Of a stretch of 64,000 nt of DNA, positions 48,123-62,151 are shown one piece after another. The position numbers and the translations under genes are program-made. A model generated the notes under the pieces. The model did not search any database, was not told the DNA's origin, and saw nothing but the letters and a program-made list of their open reading frames with translations. The stretch is from assembly GCA_013397845.1 (NCBI GenBank), contig VZTG01008997.1, positions 398,022-462,021 of the forward strand, read 5' to 3'. The DNA comes from Melanocharis versteri (Eukaryota; Chordata; Aves; Passeriformes; Melanocharitidae). Within the stretch, counting starts at the first letter, position 1; the number at the start of each line of letters is the position of its first letter.

Positions 48123-48905
48123 GTAAGTCAAAGAGAGTGGACTGTTTATTTTACAGTTCCTTTTTGACTAAGTCTTGTGTCAGCTGAAATTAGTACTGCT
48201 CAGTGGCGGACAGTCCAATAAATTCTCATGTATATGTATTTTTAAGCTATTCAGATAGTGCAGTAACAACACTGGCATCAATTCTTAAGCCATGGGAAAA
48301 TACTGTAAAATTTAATCCAATCTTGTGTAAAAACTTTCATGCAAAACACATTCAAATAAATAATTAAAACATACGGTTTCAAGGCTATTCCCATTACATG
48401 TGCTAGAGCATTTAAATCCAAAATATAATCTTATTGGACCAGTTTAACTGACAACATCTAAAAAGATTGTTAAATTTTGCTCTAATGACAGTTTCTTGCT
48501 TATTGAATAAATCTCTTTATTCAATATAGGTAGTATATTTGAATACTATTAAAAAAAATTCTCTTCGATTTCAGTTTTCTTGGCTTTATCTAGTAAAAAG
48601 AAAAAAGAAAAGTTTCAGGTTCAATTTTTCCAAAAAAAATGTATAGGCATTTGCATGGCACAGCTTTTATATAAGTGTGGTATTATATAACAGATGGAAG
48701 TTTAATGGAGTAAAACATAGTTTGTAACAGGTTCATTGTTTCATATGCTCTGGATCACTAAATTGGCAGGTAGAGATGAAAGGTGCATTAAAATGGACGT
48801 CCTGAAAATTATAGAATTCTCTCAAAGGAATAGTCTTTAATTTTGAATTATACAGCTAATTTTAATGAATTGGAAGCCATAATGCATAACCTTTCTTTCA
48901 TGCAG
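48123..48905 (+). other. USH2A: intron 10 of USH2A (783 bp)
   Basis: The shortest confirmed intron here, from GTAAGT to CATGCAG. It contains a perfect short hairpin at 48501-48526 (11-base arms, loop TCTC). Nothing else was recognised. Confidence 0.93.
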
Positions 48906-49036
48906 GAAGGAACTGTGAGCTGTGCAAGGATTTCCATTACAGACAAGCAGGTGCAGATCTTTCAGCCATTGATGTTTGCAAACCCTGCGACTGTTACGCA
49001 ATAGGCACCAAAAATAAGAGCCTCCTGTGTGATAAT
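48906..49036 (+). CDS. USH2A: usherin, exon 11 (EGF-like repeats 2 and 3)
   Basis: 131 bp, the same as human c.1841-1971, encoding residues 615-658. RNCELCKDFHYRQAGADLSA ends LE repeat 2, and CKPCDCYAIGT opens repeat 3, reaching LLCDN. All expected cysteines are present. The acceptor is TTTCATGCAG and the donor AAT|GTAAGT. The phase is 1 to 0. Confidence 0.97.
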
Positions 49037-52000
49037 GTAAGTAGCCTCAGTAGAGAATAAGGAGAAGACGTTTCAATCAGCTGTGTAGACAGCCATAAGA
49101 TTTTACAAAGTGTATTCAGATGGTAACTAGTAAAAAAAAAGTGCTTAGGTTCAGTCTTTTCAAAATGATAATTGACTTATATCAGACATTTGAAAGCTGA
49201 GAAAACAGAGAGGAATTTGAGATGTACTGCTGAAGAGTTACTCATCTAGATCAGCAACAGACATAAAAGATGCTGTATGAATAGTAGTTTCGGGATGCTA
49301 CCTCTGCACTCAGTAATGTTAAAACATCCAGGTTTTGAGTGTTTTTGAAGGTCTTGATACTGTCTTAAAGTTACTAAAAGGTTTTGAAAACCCAGGCAAT
49401 CAGCTGAGCCTGAAATTGAACTAAAATTAAGCTACTTCTCCCTATAATAAGACAAGGATTGATCTCCCTTTTAATTTATAAAGTCCATTAAAAATAAAAG
49501 AAACCCACAAAGTGATGCTGAAAAGAGAACACCATCAGCTATGCTTTTAAAGCCAATGGACTTCATTGACATGCAAGCTGTCTAGTCCAATAATAAATCT
49601 ATCTGTAACTTTTAAAACATGGATGTTGGAAAAAAAAGCAGGAAAAGTGATTAAAATCTTGAACGTATACTAAAGATAAATTGTGGTTTGTGTTCTGTTC
49701 GTGTATCCTGTCCATTGCCAAAATCCAAATTTTGTTAGGAATAGGGAAGAAATAATTGCCTTGAAATTTATTTTAAAGGTAGGGCTTATTCTGCAGGTAA
49801 ATATGATAGAATTTCTTCAGCTTGTTGCCACTTTTCCTATCTCTACTAATAGAAATCTTGAAAAAAGAAAAGTAATCTCTGGCTTTTTTTCATCATATGT
49901 CTCTTGTCATCACCTTTTATTTAACAGTGAACTCTTGTGGATCCTATTGTATTTTCATCCTCAGTTCTATAGAGGTACAGATACGTGCCCAGTTTGACTC
50001 AGTGCACCTTCGCAGGGCTCATGCATGGGTGCATATTCTGTGTGACATGCAAATTTAGCACAATATATTTTTTAAAATGAACTGCTGTATTACAAAGAAA
50101 ACATATTTAAAAATTTTCAGTCTTCTGAAGTAACACACTCTGCCAGTAACACAGAAGTGGGGAAAAAAAAGAAAAAAAGCTTGCAAAACACAGGTATCAT
50201 GTTAGGACTATTTTTCAAGACATAGGAGGAATGAAAGCAAATGTTAATTTATGTATCCAGGGTTTGTGGTGAAACGTTAACCTAAATCAGCTTTAACTGT
50301 GATTACTAATCAGAGGAACAGTAGTTTACAGAGATCAGTGCTTTATACTTAAGTATACAAGAATCTTGATGATGCTTGACTATGAAAGTGTGGATGGGGA
50401 GATAAAATGGGAAAAATGGGGGAGACTGTATTGCTCAATAAAGCATCAATTGCTGCAGTAGAAGCAGAGCAGAGAGAAATGATTGAGAGGCATTAAAGAA
50501 TAGATTAATAAGGCTGGGGACTAAAGGCTGAAATGAATTATATGAAATAGGAAGGCATCATTGGAGGAAGTGTTTCCAAATTTGACCTGGGGAAGATGGA
50601 ATCATAAGGAATAAGGACCCTACTCATGAAAATTAATTGTCACATCACATTGATAATTTTCAAGGAAATTTGCCAAAAATGGTGCAGAATACGCTTTTAC
50701 TGCATAACTCATCACTTCAGATCATCAACATTTTTTTCTTTTTGCAAAGTGCCACTTTAGTCACTAAGTTCCAAGAGGTACAGAGTTCCAAAATTAATCT
50801 GTTGAATCACAAAACAATCTATTGAACCACGCAGAAAGAGCATTTACTCATCAAATGAAGTATTATTTATGCTGATAGTTTGCACTGTGTGTAGAAGAGC
50901 TGACTGCAATACAGTTGCTCCCATCTCAGTTCTTCGGACTGATCATGAGAACTTTATGCCTCTGTTCCCCTATTGTACTGTACCCTTGGTGAGAAATGTG
51001 TGTAGGTACAGAGCATTTCTCCTTTGCAGTGTTTCTTGCTTCTCATACATCTGAAGATCATGTCCACTTACAGATCAGTGTGAAACTTCTTTTGTATTTT
51101 AAAGTGCAAACTAACATAGTAAAACTTCAAAATTGTGACTTTATGGCTTACAGTAACAAGTGGAGTTTTAGAAGAGTGGTGTAGTAGTGCATCCACAAGC
51201 AATTCCTTAGGTATTTTTGCAGAGTGAGGTTTTCCTTTGAGAGTGGTGAGTACAAAAGAGAATTGCTACAGCCTGATAAAATTTGTCCACTTCTGTGCTG
51301 GTTATTGATGTTTAGTCATTGTAGAAAAGATGTTTGCATTGTCTTTGTGAGCATTTGTCACAAAATATTTCAAACAATCAGAAAGTCCTGATGAACTGTT
51401 TGAGGTGCTTGAGTTTTATGAGAGTGAAAGAATTGGCTGCCTTTCTCTTTTCTCCCTAACCATTCACACATGAGAAAATTCTACCAGAATACTGCTGATG
51501 TGATTATTCTTGCTCTAGTTGGAGATTAATTTCTTCTGGCCCTCGTACCAAAATCCTTTGCTCATTTTCCTGTGCTGCTTTTTACCCAGACTGCTCTACA
51601 AATCCTTACATATTCTGTCAGACATGGCAGCTTGTAGTCCTTTTGTGATTCTATTATAATAAGCCATATATAATGCTGGGGGAAAAGAGCACTTTTTTTC
51701 CTGGGCATTTGTTTTTAGGCAAACCTAACATTGCTGCTATTGCCTTTACCTCATTGTTGGAAGTACCATCCTGGTCTCACTACATTTAGTAATGTTTTTT
51801 TTTACTCAGCTTCTGCTGATTTTTAAAAATTTACCCTTAACATCCAAATAAATATGTATCATGTACTTGTTGTTGTGGGGAAGCTGTATTTTACTGCAGA
51901 GGATATTGTTCAGAGTTGCAAAGACTTAATTGCCTTCTGTTAAGGTGGCAGCTGTATTGTCTCATCTTGCAAAAACCTCTTTCTAAGGCAAGAAAATGAA

Positions 52001-52203
52001 CAAAATATTAGTTACTGTTTTCTCTGAAGAGTCACATGAAAGCAGATTCCAGCCAAGTAACTATCTGAACAGGCTTCAGGTTTCACCTTTCTGCATACTC
52101 CCTAAATACTGGGTTTTTAAAAATGGCTTAATTTTTTTCACCCAGATTTTGAATGCTTAATTTAGGTTTATTTTATACAGAATGAAAAACTAGCTAATAG
52201 CTC

Positions 52204-52235
<32 letters not shown>

Positions 52236-52248
52236 CACACACACACAC
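52204..52248. repeat. composite (TG)n(TA)n(CA)n microsatellite, self-complementary
   Basis: About eight TG units, eight TA units and seven CA units follow one another, so the tract is its own reverse complement. It can extrude as a cruciform, and the TG/CA parts can adopt Z-DNA. It is likely length-polymorphic. Confidence 0.95.
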
Positions 52249-55010
52249 GCACAAAATGAAAACAGTATCTCTATTTCTGAGTTTTCACTTTGGAATTAAA
52301 TTTTTTATCTGAAATTGTAATGAGCATTCCCATTTTCATTTATCCAACTACACAGTTTTCAACCCATTTATTAGTGGTTGACAATAAATAAATAAATGGA
52401 ATATGTGTTGCAAGGCGAAAAACATATGTTAAAGCAGTTAATTAAGGCCACTTCAGTCAACAGATATACCAAAGAGAATAAGGAATGTAAAGGATGCAAA
52501 TGTGTCAATGAAAAATATTGTGCATAGTGGAGTCCATAAAAAAATCAAGTTATCAAACACTGTGTGTATTCTGAATCCTGGATTTCCCTTAATGAAGGGC
52601 CTTTAACTTTATTGCTCAAATGAGGGAAAATGAGCTTTTTTTATGTTCAGTAATCTTATGGCTTTATTTCTGATGGATTTTGTAAAGTGGAAATTCTGGT
52701 TTTCTGTGAGAGTTTATTTGTGGGATTTGGTCCACTCCCACCCCTTGGAGTGTTGTGGGCAGAGGGTAAATGCCTCATTTTACGTTTTGAGCAAAAGTGG
52801 TAGAAAGCTACTGACTTTTGAAAGTCATCATACGTGATGACAAGAAGAGATATCAGGGGAGTGCAAAGGAACTTCATTATTGCTGCTTATTCAATTTTCA
52901 GTTCCCAAAGCTGACATCCCGAGAATACTCTCAGGTATTTGGTGTCAGACCATTAACCTATGTGTGTGAGCCAGCACTCTGTACTGTTCTCATTTCCTAA
53001 ACTGGAGAAAAGGAAAAGAAAATAAAAGTCCTCAACCGCCTTGCTCCCCCTTCCTGAGACTGCAGACAACTGGATGCTGGGGTCCTTGCCACATTTGCAT
53101 CAAGTAAGAAGATAGTGAGAAATATATGATTAGCATTTATATCAAAAAGGCAGAACTTTGTGACTGGTATCAATCAATTGCAAAACTGGTGATGGCAGGA
53201 TGAACAGAAAGAATTTCATGCCAGACCTAAATATACCCGTGAATCTTGCAATGCCCTAAAACTTGCAGTGGGTCAAGGGAAGGTGGTTCTGCTGTGGTAG
53301 AGAGTAAATAATTGAAATTAGTAATGACTTGGCCAATTATAAAAGGTTATTTTTGTCATGTGTTTTGGGCTTCAAAGCCAGGAGTTAACTTTGGAAAAAG
53401 AAACTTCAAGTGTCAGTTTTATTTGTTTTATTTAGTAAGATCCAGCCTCATATTGCATTTATTGTCCAGAATTGGAGAGACTTTCTGATTATGTTTTTGA
53501 TACTGTTGCTTCTATTACGGACACCAAGGAATAGCAATTTGAAATTACAGGCGTGTCCAAGGGGAAGAAGTTGATTTTAACTTTCAGAAAGGCTTAAGCA
53601 AATGATTTTTTCAGCAAATTGCATTTTATACTATAAGAATACATATGGCCAAGAAGATCTTAAATAGTCAGAAGTTATGTTTCTGATACTCTGATATGTA
53701 CATGTTGAATATCTGCAAGGTAAGTGCTATGGCTAAACAGTTTGCTGTACTCCAAGCAGCAATGAAGAAAATTCTTTGGAATGTGTCACCCCTTGTCCTG
53801 GGTGCTTAAATCTCATTAACTCCTCATATCAGTTTAGTAACAGGACATTGAAATGTTTCTGAATAGGCTTCACCTTGAATTTGTCATTCTAGATGCAATG
53901 TGTTAAACTGTCCCCCAATGAATGAGTGGTATCACAAGAGTTGGAAGCAGTTGAACTGCTCGGTATATCTAAAATTCAGAAACCTTAAGTAGTTGGATTC
54001 CTGATTAAGGGCAATGATGCTGCAGCTGTGGTTTGTGCAGGAGAAGGTTGCTGGCATACCTTTTGTAACTGTTTACATTCAAGGATATAGGAATAATGTG
54101 TATTTTGTACAAAAATTATGAATGACACAAGGGGTACGTGTGAGCTCAGAATCAGTGATTTTCTGTATCAAATAACAGTTGTAATTATGAGGTCCCAAGA
54201 CATGCCACCGCGTGTTTGTAATGCTCGGCCAGGTTCATTTTCAGAGTGAACAATCCAGACAGGTATTTTCCATCAGTGATTTAGTACCAGGATGGTCATG
54301 TTAATACACAAATATGTTTGTGTCTGCTGACTGTTTGGGTCAGAACCAGGCCTCTCAGGCATAAGGAACAGGAGCACAGATTGCTTTCTGCTCTTCTATA
54401 ACCAGCATTGGTTATAGAAAATAGAAATATTTTTCTTTAAATGGCAGATAGCATTTGAATCAGGGGAAGGGGAAAAGTTTCAGTAATATCTCCAGTGCAT
54501 AGCTGGTGAAATTCTGGTTAACAAAACCTTTAAATATTCATTGCTACCAATATTTTCAATGGTACCTTAGTTTTCAGAGTAAGCTAGATTTACAAAAGTA
54601 GTAACAAAAATAGCCTGTTTCCTTTGTACTTCACTTGCATCTTTATGTAGTTATTGAAATGGTTTGTTTTCCCCATTTTGATGTAGATTTCCATGTTATA
54701 ACCTGTGGTACACCTATTTCTACAGCATTATAAACATTTGTCAGTTTCCACAATTTCTTTGAAACAGTATTCATTGCCAAGCATTTCACAGATTATTTTG
54801 GTGCTTCTTTGTCTGTACAGAGAAATTAAAGATACTATTTTTCTATATTTCTCATTTTTAAGCCAAAATTTCGCCAGATTAAGCCAAAATTTTCTTTTTA
54901 TGGGGAGATCTGAAAATGGTTTTGTTGGCTGGTTCTTGGATAAAATTCGAGTTTTTTAGTTGGCCAGCAATTTCTCCCTCATTTGAAGAGTTATATTTAT
55001 TCTTCAAGCA

Positions 55011-55038
55011 TATTTTTTATTTTTATTTTTATTTTTTA
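55011..55038. repeat. (TTTTTA)n low-complexity tract
   Basis: A few irregular TTTTTA units. No coding or element content was recognised. Confidence 0.85.
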
Positions 55039-56429
55039 CCCTGTTAAGATTTGATTTGGGAACGTACATTTTCTGCAAATGCATGTGGTGAAGACTACTG
55101 CTTCTTGTAATAGCTTGGCCAAAAATTGTGCTGAAGGTACTGGTATTCTTTGCTTCTTTGAGCAAAGGATTCAGGATGAGAACAGCTCTGCTGGATGAAA
55201 TGAGACTCATTTAGCACAGTATCTTCTCTGATTACCAGAAGCATGATCCTGCTGTGATGTGCTTTTCTAGATTTTGGTTATTTATGGGTTTAGGGCTACC
55301 TGAGCTAAACTCAAGACTTTCATCTGAGTAGCCACATGTTTGGTGTCCACATATGGAATTAATCTAACTAAATCTTTAAAGCAATTAATTCCTTTGAGTT
55401 TATTTTCTTAGAATTTCCTGGGTGTTCTATCTTACTTGGGGGAAAAAAAAATCATTCTGTAAGATATTCGTGATTTTGTAGCCATGTATTCCCTTCATTT
55501 CAGTCTGTTATTTCCAGACTGTAAAGTTTTTTGTCTCTTTTCATTTGTATCTTTGCTTATTCTACTCACTCTGTGACCTCTTTTATTTTCGAGAGGGTAA
55601 CCAGATATACAAATTATGTAAAATGTTGATACAAAACAGATTTTTGTGACAGAATGAGATTTCCTATGTAATTTTCAGTTCTTTTCTTGATAATCCCAGT
55701 ATTCCTTTTGCCTTTTTAGCTGCTTCAGAGCTTCCAAATGATTTGTAGGGGAAATGGAGCAGCTTTAACAGCTTCTTTCTTGAGTGGAAATAGCTGATTT
55801 TGGACTTATCGCTGTCTACCTATAGTCAGCGTTGGTTTTCCCCAGGCGTTAAGTTTGTACTTCTTGATGTAGAAATTAATTTGACTTCTTGATCATCCAT
55901 TGGGTTCAGTATATGTGATATCTTAAGATGTTGCTGACTTAGAGAAATGCAGTAGTATCGAGTAGCATGATTTTCCTTTGGGAAAAAAAGTACCAGGCTT
56001 TTCCAATATATCATTTTAATTTCTAATAGAATGTAGAATAATAATACAAAAAAGCCTATTAGAATGTAGATCTCAGAAACTTCCTTACAGCCTTTTAAGG
56101 AGATTGATGTGATTTTATTCCTCTTTTACTGGTGTTGATTTAAGCAATTAGTATTTCAGTAATTTTATATTTTGATTCATCTAGAATTTTAGTCTCGTGT
56201 ATAGTCACTTTTCAACAGATGAGATTTTGCTAAAATATTTTTCTTCTGATGTTTTTGGTTTTAAATCAGTCTTAAAAATCTTTCCTGAAATAGAAAGGGA
56301 GCACCTCTTTCATAGTGAAGAGCTGTGGAAGGCTTCTTTTGCGATGTCTGTTGGGGTTCTCTTTCCTGGATGCTACACATAATCGTAAAAGCATTAGCTG
56401 GTCACCTGCTCTCCTCAAAGCAGAATTGT

Positions 56430-56620
56430 TGTCAGTTCTATATCCAGTCAGTCATGATTTTGTCTGGATAAATCTTGATACCTCTGGGAATAGAGATTCC
56501 ACATCCGCTCTGGATAGCCTGTTACTGATGCTGCACTTCTCTTTTAATGAAAAGTTCCGATGTCCACTCTGAATCTGCTAATCATACCACTTAATTGTTT
56601 ATTGCCCTGATTCTCTGGTA
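56430..56620 (-). mobile_element. old diverged CR1 3' region (minus strand)
   Basis: The + strand shows GGGAATAGAGATTCCACATC, CTCTGGATAGCCTGTTACTG, TTTTAATGAAAAGTTCCGAT and CCACTCTGAATCTGCTAATC in that order. This parallels the complement of the CR1 3' region (gatggagattccacaacc, ctgggcaacctgttccagtg, gtgaaaaagtttttcc, ccaatctgaacctcccctg). Divergence is high and the terminal repeat was not found, so the ends are approximate. Confidence 0.6.
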
Positions 56621-58684
56621 GTCTTCCTCTGTTTCTGACTTTTTTTTTTCCTTCATACTTTAGACATGTTGCTTGTTAAATGCTCTTTTTTGTGTTGCCT
56701 TATTCCAGTTTTAAAATTTGTTGGTTGTTATCCTCTCTTATTTAGCTTCCTATTTTGATCTTATTTTCAGTTATTGAAGGTGACATTTTGCATGTAATGC
56801 TTTCCTTCCTGTGGTGGCTTTTGGAGTAACTTCAAAGGTTTTTTGGGTATGAGTTGAGTGTAATTGTGTAACCTGTGTATGCTGCAATCACTAACACAAA
56901 AATGTTTCTTTTACAGTTATGCATTCAACTGGGTATTTTTCTTCATTTAGGATTAAACTCAGAGTTGCTTTTCACATCTGAGTTCTCTGATGAATGGCTG
57001 TGATGCATGACTGGGTCTCTTATAATACACTAAATATCTAGATCAAATCCAGTCTGAAAGGGAATTAACTTGAAAATCCTTGTTGCTGTGTTTTCTGCTG
57101 TTATGATCTTTTAACTCTTCTCATACTTGCTGTTGTCCTGCCTTTTTAATGTCCACATCTTCCTGAAAAATAAGGCTGATACATCACTAATAGATCTCTA
57201 CCAAGAAGTCATGTTAAAGAGATTTTATGGACTACAGAATCCTTTTCTGAGGAAAGGGTAGGAGTATATGCTTCTCTAACTTTTATTCAGTATTTTCTGC
57301 GGTGAGAATTTACTATCAGATGTTGAAATATTCTATTTTGTATTATTAAAGCTTAGAGCTTCATTTTAGATTTGAGGGTGTGATAATAATATTTATTTTA
57401 AGCGGAACCTCCAAGTACCTTTGTCTCTCCTGTCGTTTCAGCTTGTCTTGACTCATGGATTAGAGAGGAAAAAGGCAACTGTTAAGAGAATTTTTTGTTT
57501 TAGTAGCTAATTGAAAACAAAGTACGTCGAGCTACAGTTGTTGATGTCATAGATGAATACTGGTTTTGAATTACTGTACTTTTTCATAGTTGTAAATATT
57601 TGCGCTGAAAAAAATATGCTGACCCAAAGAAAATTCCTTATAACTCAGAGTTTATTAGCTGTCATCTCTGTTTCACAGAACACTTTAGTTAGAAAAGTTA
57701 GGTTTTGTTCCTTGATTATGGATCCTAAACCTTTTTCCAACTCCTATCTCTGTGTTTCTTTGACTCCGTGGTATTGTTTTTATGCTGAGCACTAACCGAC
57801 GTTTTCTCCATCCCTGTGCTCCTGTCCTTTCCCTGTGGTTGGTTTCCCCACCATATTGGAAAGTGATGAATGTAGAGATTGGGGTTTTTCCCTGGCTTTC
57901 AGGGGTCTGAAATTGAGGTAGCTTTTCAGGAGCCCTTTAATCTTGCACAAGATGTGAGACTTGTACTCCCAGATCATGGTCCAAGCTGAACCCAGGATGT
58001 GTCAGCTCCTTCTGCATAGCAATGCTACACGTTTAGGGAGAAGGTGAGGACCTTTACATACCCCCACTAAAGTGGGATATTTTGGATCCCAGGTGAACCA
58101 AGAAAAGAGGGAGAGGGTTTCAGTTGCTGAGCTGTTGGAACACATCCTTCAGTAAAGGAAGAGGAAACGTACCTTAGATGAGTAATCAGAAAGGAAAACC
58201 TTCAATTTTGCTTCATTCTTATTTAACTAACATTTTCACTAAAATAAATAAGCATATGAGCAGAGCAAAAAATGAAAAACATGACTTTTGCAGATGCAGT
58301 TCTTTACGGTAACTGTGATTCAAAAAATTATTCATTTTAATAGAAGTCACCATGTATACAATGCAATTTTGTAAGTATTCTTTGCAGGTTCTCTGTCCAG
58401 ATGGTAAATACAGCCGCATTGTTTACTCACTTCTTTTCCCCTTCTGTTTTGAAAGAACAGGACTTTTAAACACTATTTAAAAGTCGAATAGTTATACGCT
58501 GTTCAATATTTCTCTTTTTTTCCTCTCAACAAATTAAAAAAATACTCACAGGCTTATTTTTTTTTTTTCCTGTTCCATTTAAAATTTTCTCCTCCCCGAC
58601 TCATACTCCCGTTCTTGTTGGTAATGAATGTATCATCTAAAAATAGATATGTTCATCATTCTGTAATATTTTGTATCTTTCTAG

Positions 58685-58880
58685 ATTGGAGGCCAGTGTA
58701 ATTGTAAGAGACATGTGTCTGGCAGACAATGCAATCAGTGCCAGGAAGGATTCTACAATCTGCAACAGTCAAACCCTGATGGCTGCAGTCCCTGTAACTG
58801 TAATACCTCTGGGACAGTCAATGGAGATATTACCTGTCACCAAAATTCAGGACAGTGCAAGTGCAAAGCAAATGTTATTG
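58685..58880 (+). CDS. USH2A: usherin, exon 12 (EGF-like repeats 3 and 4)
   Basis: 196 bp, the same as human c.1972-2167, encoding residues 659-723 plus one base. IGGQCNCKRHVSGRQCNQC and GFYNLQQSNPDGC complete LE repeat 3. CNCNTSGTVNGDITCHQNSG and CKCKANVIG form most of repeat 4, nearly identical to human. The acceptor is TTTCTAG and the donor G|GTATGT. The phase is 0 to 1. Confidence 0.97.
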
Positions 58881-61800
58881 GTATGTGTAATGCAAGCGTT
58901 CCGAGCCATTTTTCTTGTTTTCTCTGGAAATAAAACACACTTGGTTTCTAAATGAAAGGTATAGAAAGCTTCTTTGCTGAAGGCAGATTGCAAAAATGAA
59001 TGAAGTTAACTGTTGAAGAATTATTAATTTAATAATTCTATCAAACTACGGCTTGAAGCTTAGTTTAATCAACCCTTTAGAAGTTTCTTTATGGCATAGC
59101 TACGTTAGCTTACATAGCTCCATACTAATAAGTCACAGAAATAATGTAATTTGCTTACTGCGTAGATGTTTCTTTTAGGAAATTAACACTTTTTCAACGT
59201 GTTTTATACTTAATGAGTTCTAAGCAAATCGTTTCCATGCTAGTTTTCTTAATAGACCAAAATAAATGGATTTTTTTTCTCAAAATATTCTGTGCTACAG
59301 GGTCCTTTGTGATAAATCTATCAATTTTTTTCTATTATATTTCTTTGAACTGTTCCTATGAAATGCAAAATAAGTCAACATAATTCCACAGATCATGTAC
59401 ATAGCTAGGGTTAGTTATCAAGGGCCACATAATTTTAATTTTGTAATTCAATGCCAAGCTGATTATAATAAACTGCTACCTTCTGTGTTATTTATCATTT
59501 TTTTTACAAGACGTGCTTTTTTGTTTGTTACTCCCACAGGTATTTTTCAGAAATTAGATTTGATTATAGCAATTTATTACTTCCAGCATATTTGAGGGGA
59601 GCCACAGCCACATAAGGACAAAATTTATCAAGTGCCCAAAATACACAGTATATATAATACACTTTGAAATGTTGATGTATGGGAATATTATGCAAGGAGA
59701 ATTTCCTGATAAAGTGAGCCTTGCATGGTAACTGTACATGTCTCAGACTATACATATGTCTCAAAAAGAAAAATTCCTTTTCTGCTTTGTTATTAACAGA
59801 ATTAGTAATCTATTTTTTCTTCACCCTAACCAGGTTCTGGGTTGCATTAATAATGTTCAAGTATATGTTAATATATTTGTTATTTTATATATCCTTACTT
59901 GTGAACATTGACTCATTTGTAATGTTCTAAGTCTTTGTTGCTTTTGGAAATTAGAAGAAAGAGGAAAATGCAGAATAACAACAAATAATGAAAATAGCTT
60001 TAAACAGATTGAAGCCTGAAAAATTTAAGTCTTTTTTCCTGTGGAATGATGTATTTTTCATACAATAAACAGGGTGCTAAGAGTAGAAAAATAACCTCTG
60101 TGCATCTTAAACCCTTTTTCTACCTTCAAGAAAAAGGACTTCAGAGCATTCTTAATTATATATTCTTTGCCCACATTTTATAATTGAACCTGTGAAAATG
60201 TTTCTTAACTTGGTGGCAATTTGGCAGACGAGAAATGCACAGTCTGGTTCTCACTTATTTGGTTGTCTACGTATTAAAAATTTTCTCCCTTTGATGCAAC
60301 CGTATAGGAATTGTTTTTATTTTCACTGAAATAGTTATTAAAAAAAAAAGACTGTAGATCTATGCTTTCTGTACTTATCAGTAGCTATGATGGGGGGCTG
60401 TAGTTATGCAAGTGTTTGTTTGCAGGATACATACCTAATTCCTTCCAGACTAGACTCCCTTTTTTTGTTTTCCAAACCAATTGTAAATAAGCTTCCATAT
60501 ATTGAAACGTGTGCAACAAACTTTACCAGGGAGCTTTCCTCTTTGGATTTCTAAATTGGTTTTTAGAGCAATCTGTCTGTTGCCATTTTATCTATTTAAA
60601 CAAACACGATAACAGAAAAATGCAACGATGGACTGCAATGTTATGAAACATGGACTGTTAGAGTTAACACAACTGTTAAATCTTACTAATGATTCTATCA
60701 CCAGTAAAATACATTAGCACCAATAATTTTATTAAAGTAGGTCATTCATCTAGAATAAAAAGGTAGAAGAATGTGAATTAAATGCCAAGCGTGCTAACTC
60801 TCCTGTACTTGTTAACATTGAATGTGATGCCCTGTAGGCCTTCCTCAGTATCGTTAGGAATAGATTACCTGTCAGGAATATGTATGGCATATTCAAATAA
60901 GCACTGCGCATATTTTTAAAACTGATATGATATGAATCCATGTAGACCAATTTTAATAGTTCAAAATGAGTCATAATTCTTGTTAACAATACAGTTATTT
61001 TTAAAATTTGCAGCAATAGTGGTCCTTTTTTATTTTCCTTATTGAAATTAAATGATATGCCTTAGGTGAGTCATTCATCACTGTTAAAGGAACTCGCCTT
61101 CTGTTGGAGTTTTTGAGTTTTTATCCATATATATTATGCATTCCCTACCATTTTTAGTTTTATTTTTCTACATATAAGTTGCTAGTTGTATTTTTGTATG
61201 GTTTTGTATTTTTTTAAAATGATATCAGTATTTTTCTAGAAGATTGTATTTATATTTTCCTCTATGAAACAATTAAGGCATAGCTTCATAGTGAAGGATT
61301 TTCCCACTGCAAGGGAAAAATACATAACTGAATTTGCATTTTTCATATAATAATCTAGTTTGCTTTCTTGTAATGTACATTTTATAAACTAACATATAAA
61401 TGCCATCCCTCGGGGCAGGGATAAAGCAAGTGTTGACTTTGAAAACAAGGCTAATAAAACTACAGGATGAAGCATGAAGAAAACAGTTTCTATTTTAATG
61501 TACTGCAGGAGTTAACTAAATCATACATTTCGATAAAAATATTTCATTTTGGATTATGGAAAACATTTTCTGCTTTCAGTAGGGGCTAACAATAGAGACT
61601 AACATAAATGCAATCAATGGTAAAACTGAAGTATGGTGGTTAGGCAAATAATTTGTTATAATTAGTCTAACTTATGCTGTCCTAGTGTATATTTAATGCT
61701 TTTAATGTAATATATAAATCTATTATCAGAACAGATTGTGAGCCCAGTGCAATTCTCTGTGTATTGCATTTCTACAATATAGGGTGAAGAGTTCATGTAG

Positions 61801-62151
61801 GCATTGATTGTGCAACAGGTGCTGTTCTGGGGGACAAAGAGATTAATTCTGCTTTGTCTGAGAAATGTTAGAAAGAATCTCTTGCAGAAGTATCTTAAAT
61901 TGTATTGAGAGGCCAGCAGAAACGCATTGCTTCTGAAACAAATTGAAAAAGTAAACAGATTTTTTGGGATGCCACAGTTATTCAATTGATTTGTGCAGCC
62001 TCGTCACTCCTGTTAATTATGCTGGTGAAGAATATTAGTCCTCTCTTTCTTTTTTTTTATTTCAAGTGTAGTATACTCACCCTTTTTTAAAATGAAATTA
62101 ATAGCTTTTAAGGTTTGCTTTTTTTTTTATTAATTCCTTTTCTCTTTCCAG
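58881..62151 (+). other. USH2A: intron 12 of USH2A (3.27 kb)
   Basis: AT-rich intron from GTATGT to TCTCTTTCCAG. No transposon or second gene was recognised. Parts around 60.2-61.1 kb look like complex non-repetitive sequence that might be conserved, but this cannot be judged from one genome. Confidence 0.9.

Larger units (their letters stand above)
49037..58684 (+). other. USH2A: intron 11 of USH2A (9.65 kb)
   Basis: Long AT-rich intron from GTAAGT to ATCTTTCTAG. It contains a self-complementary GT/AT/AC microsatellite (52204-52248), a T/A low-complexity tract (55011-55038), an 11-base-arm hairpin at 54394-54419 and an old minus-strand CR1 (about 56430-56620). T-rich sequence from about 55.4 to 57.9 kb is otherwise unclassified. 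No coding potential was seen outside the exons. Confidence 0.9.
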
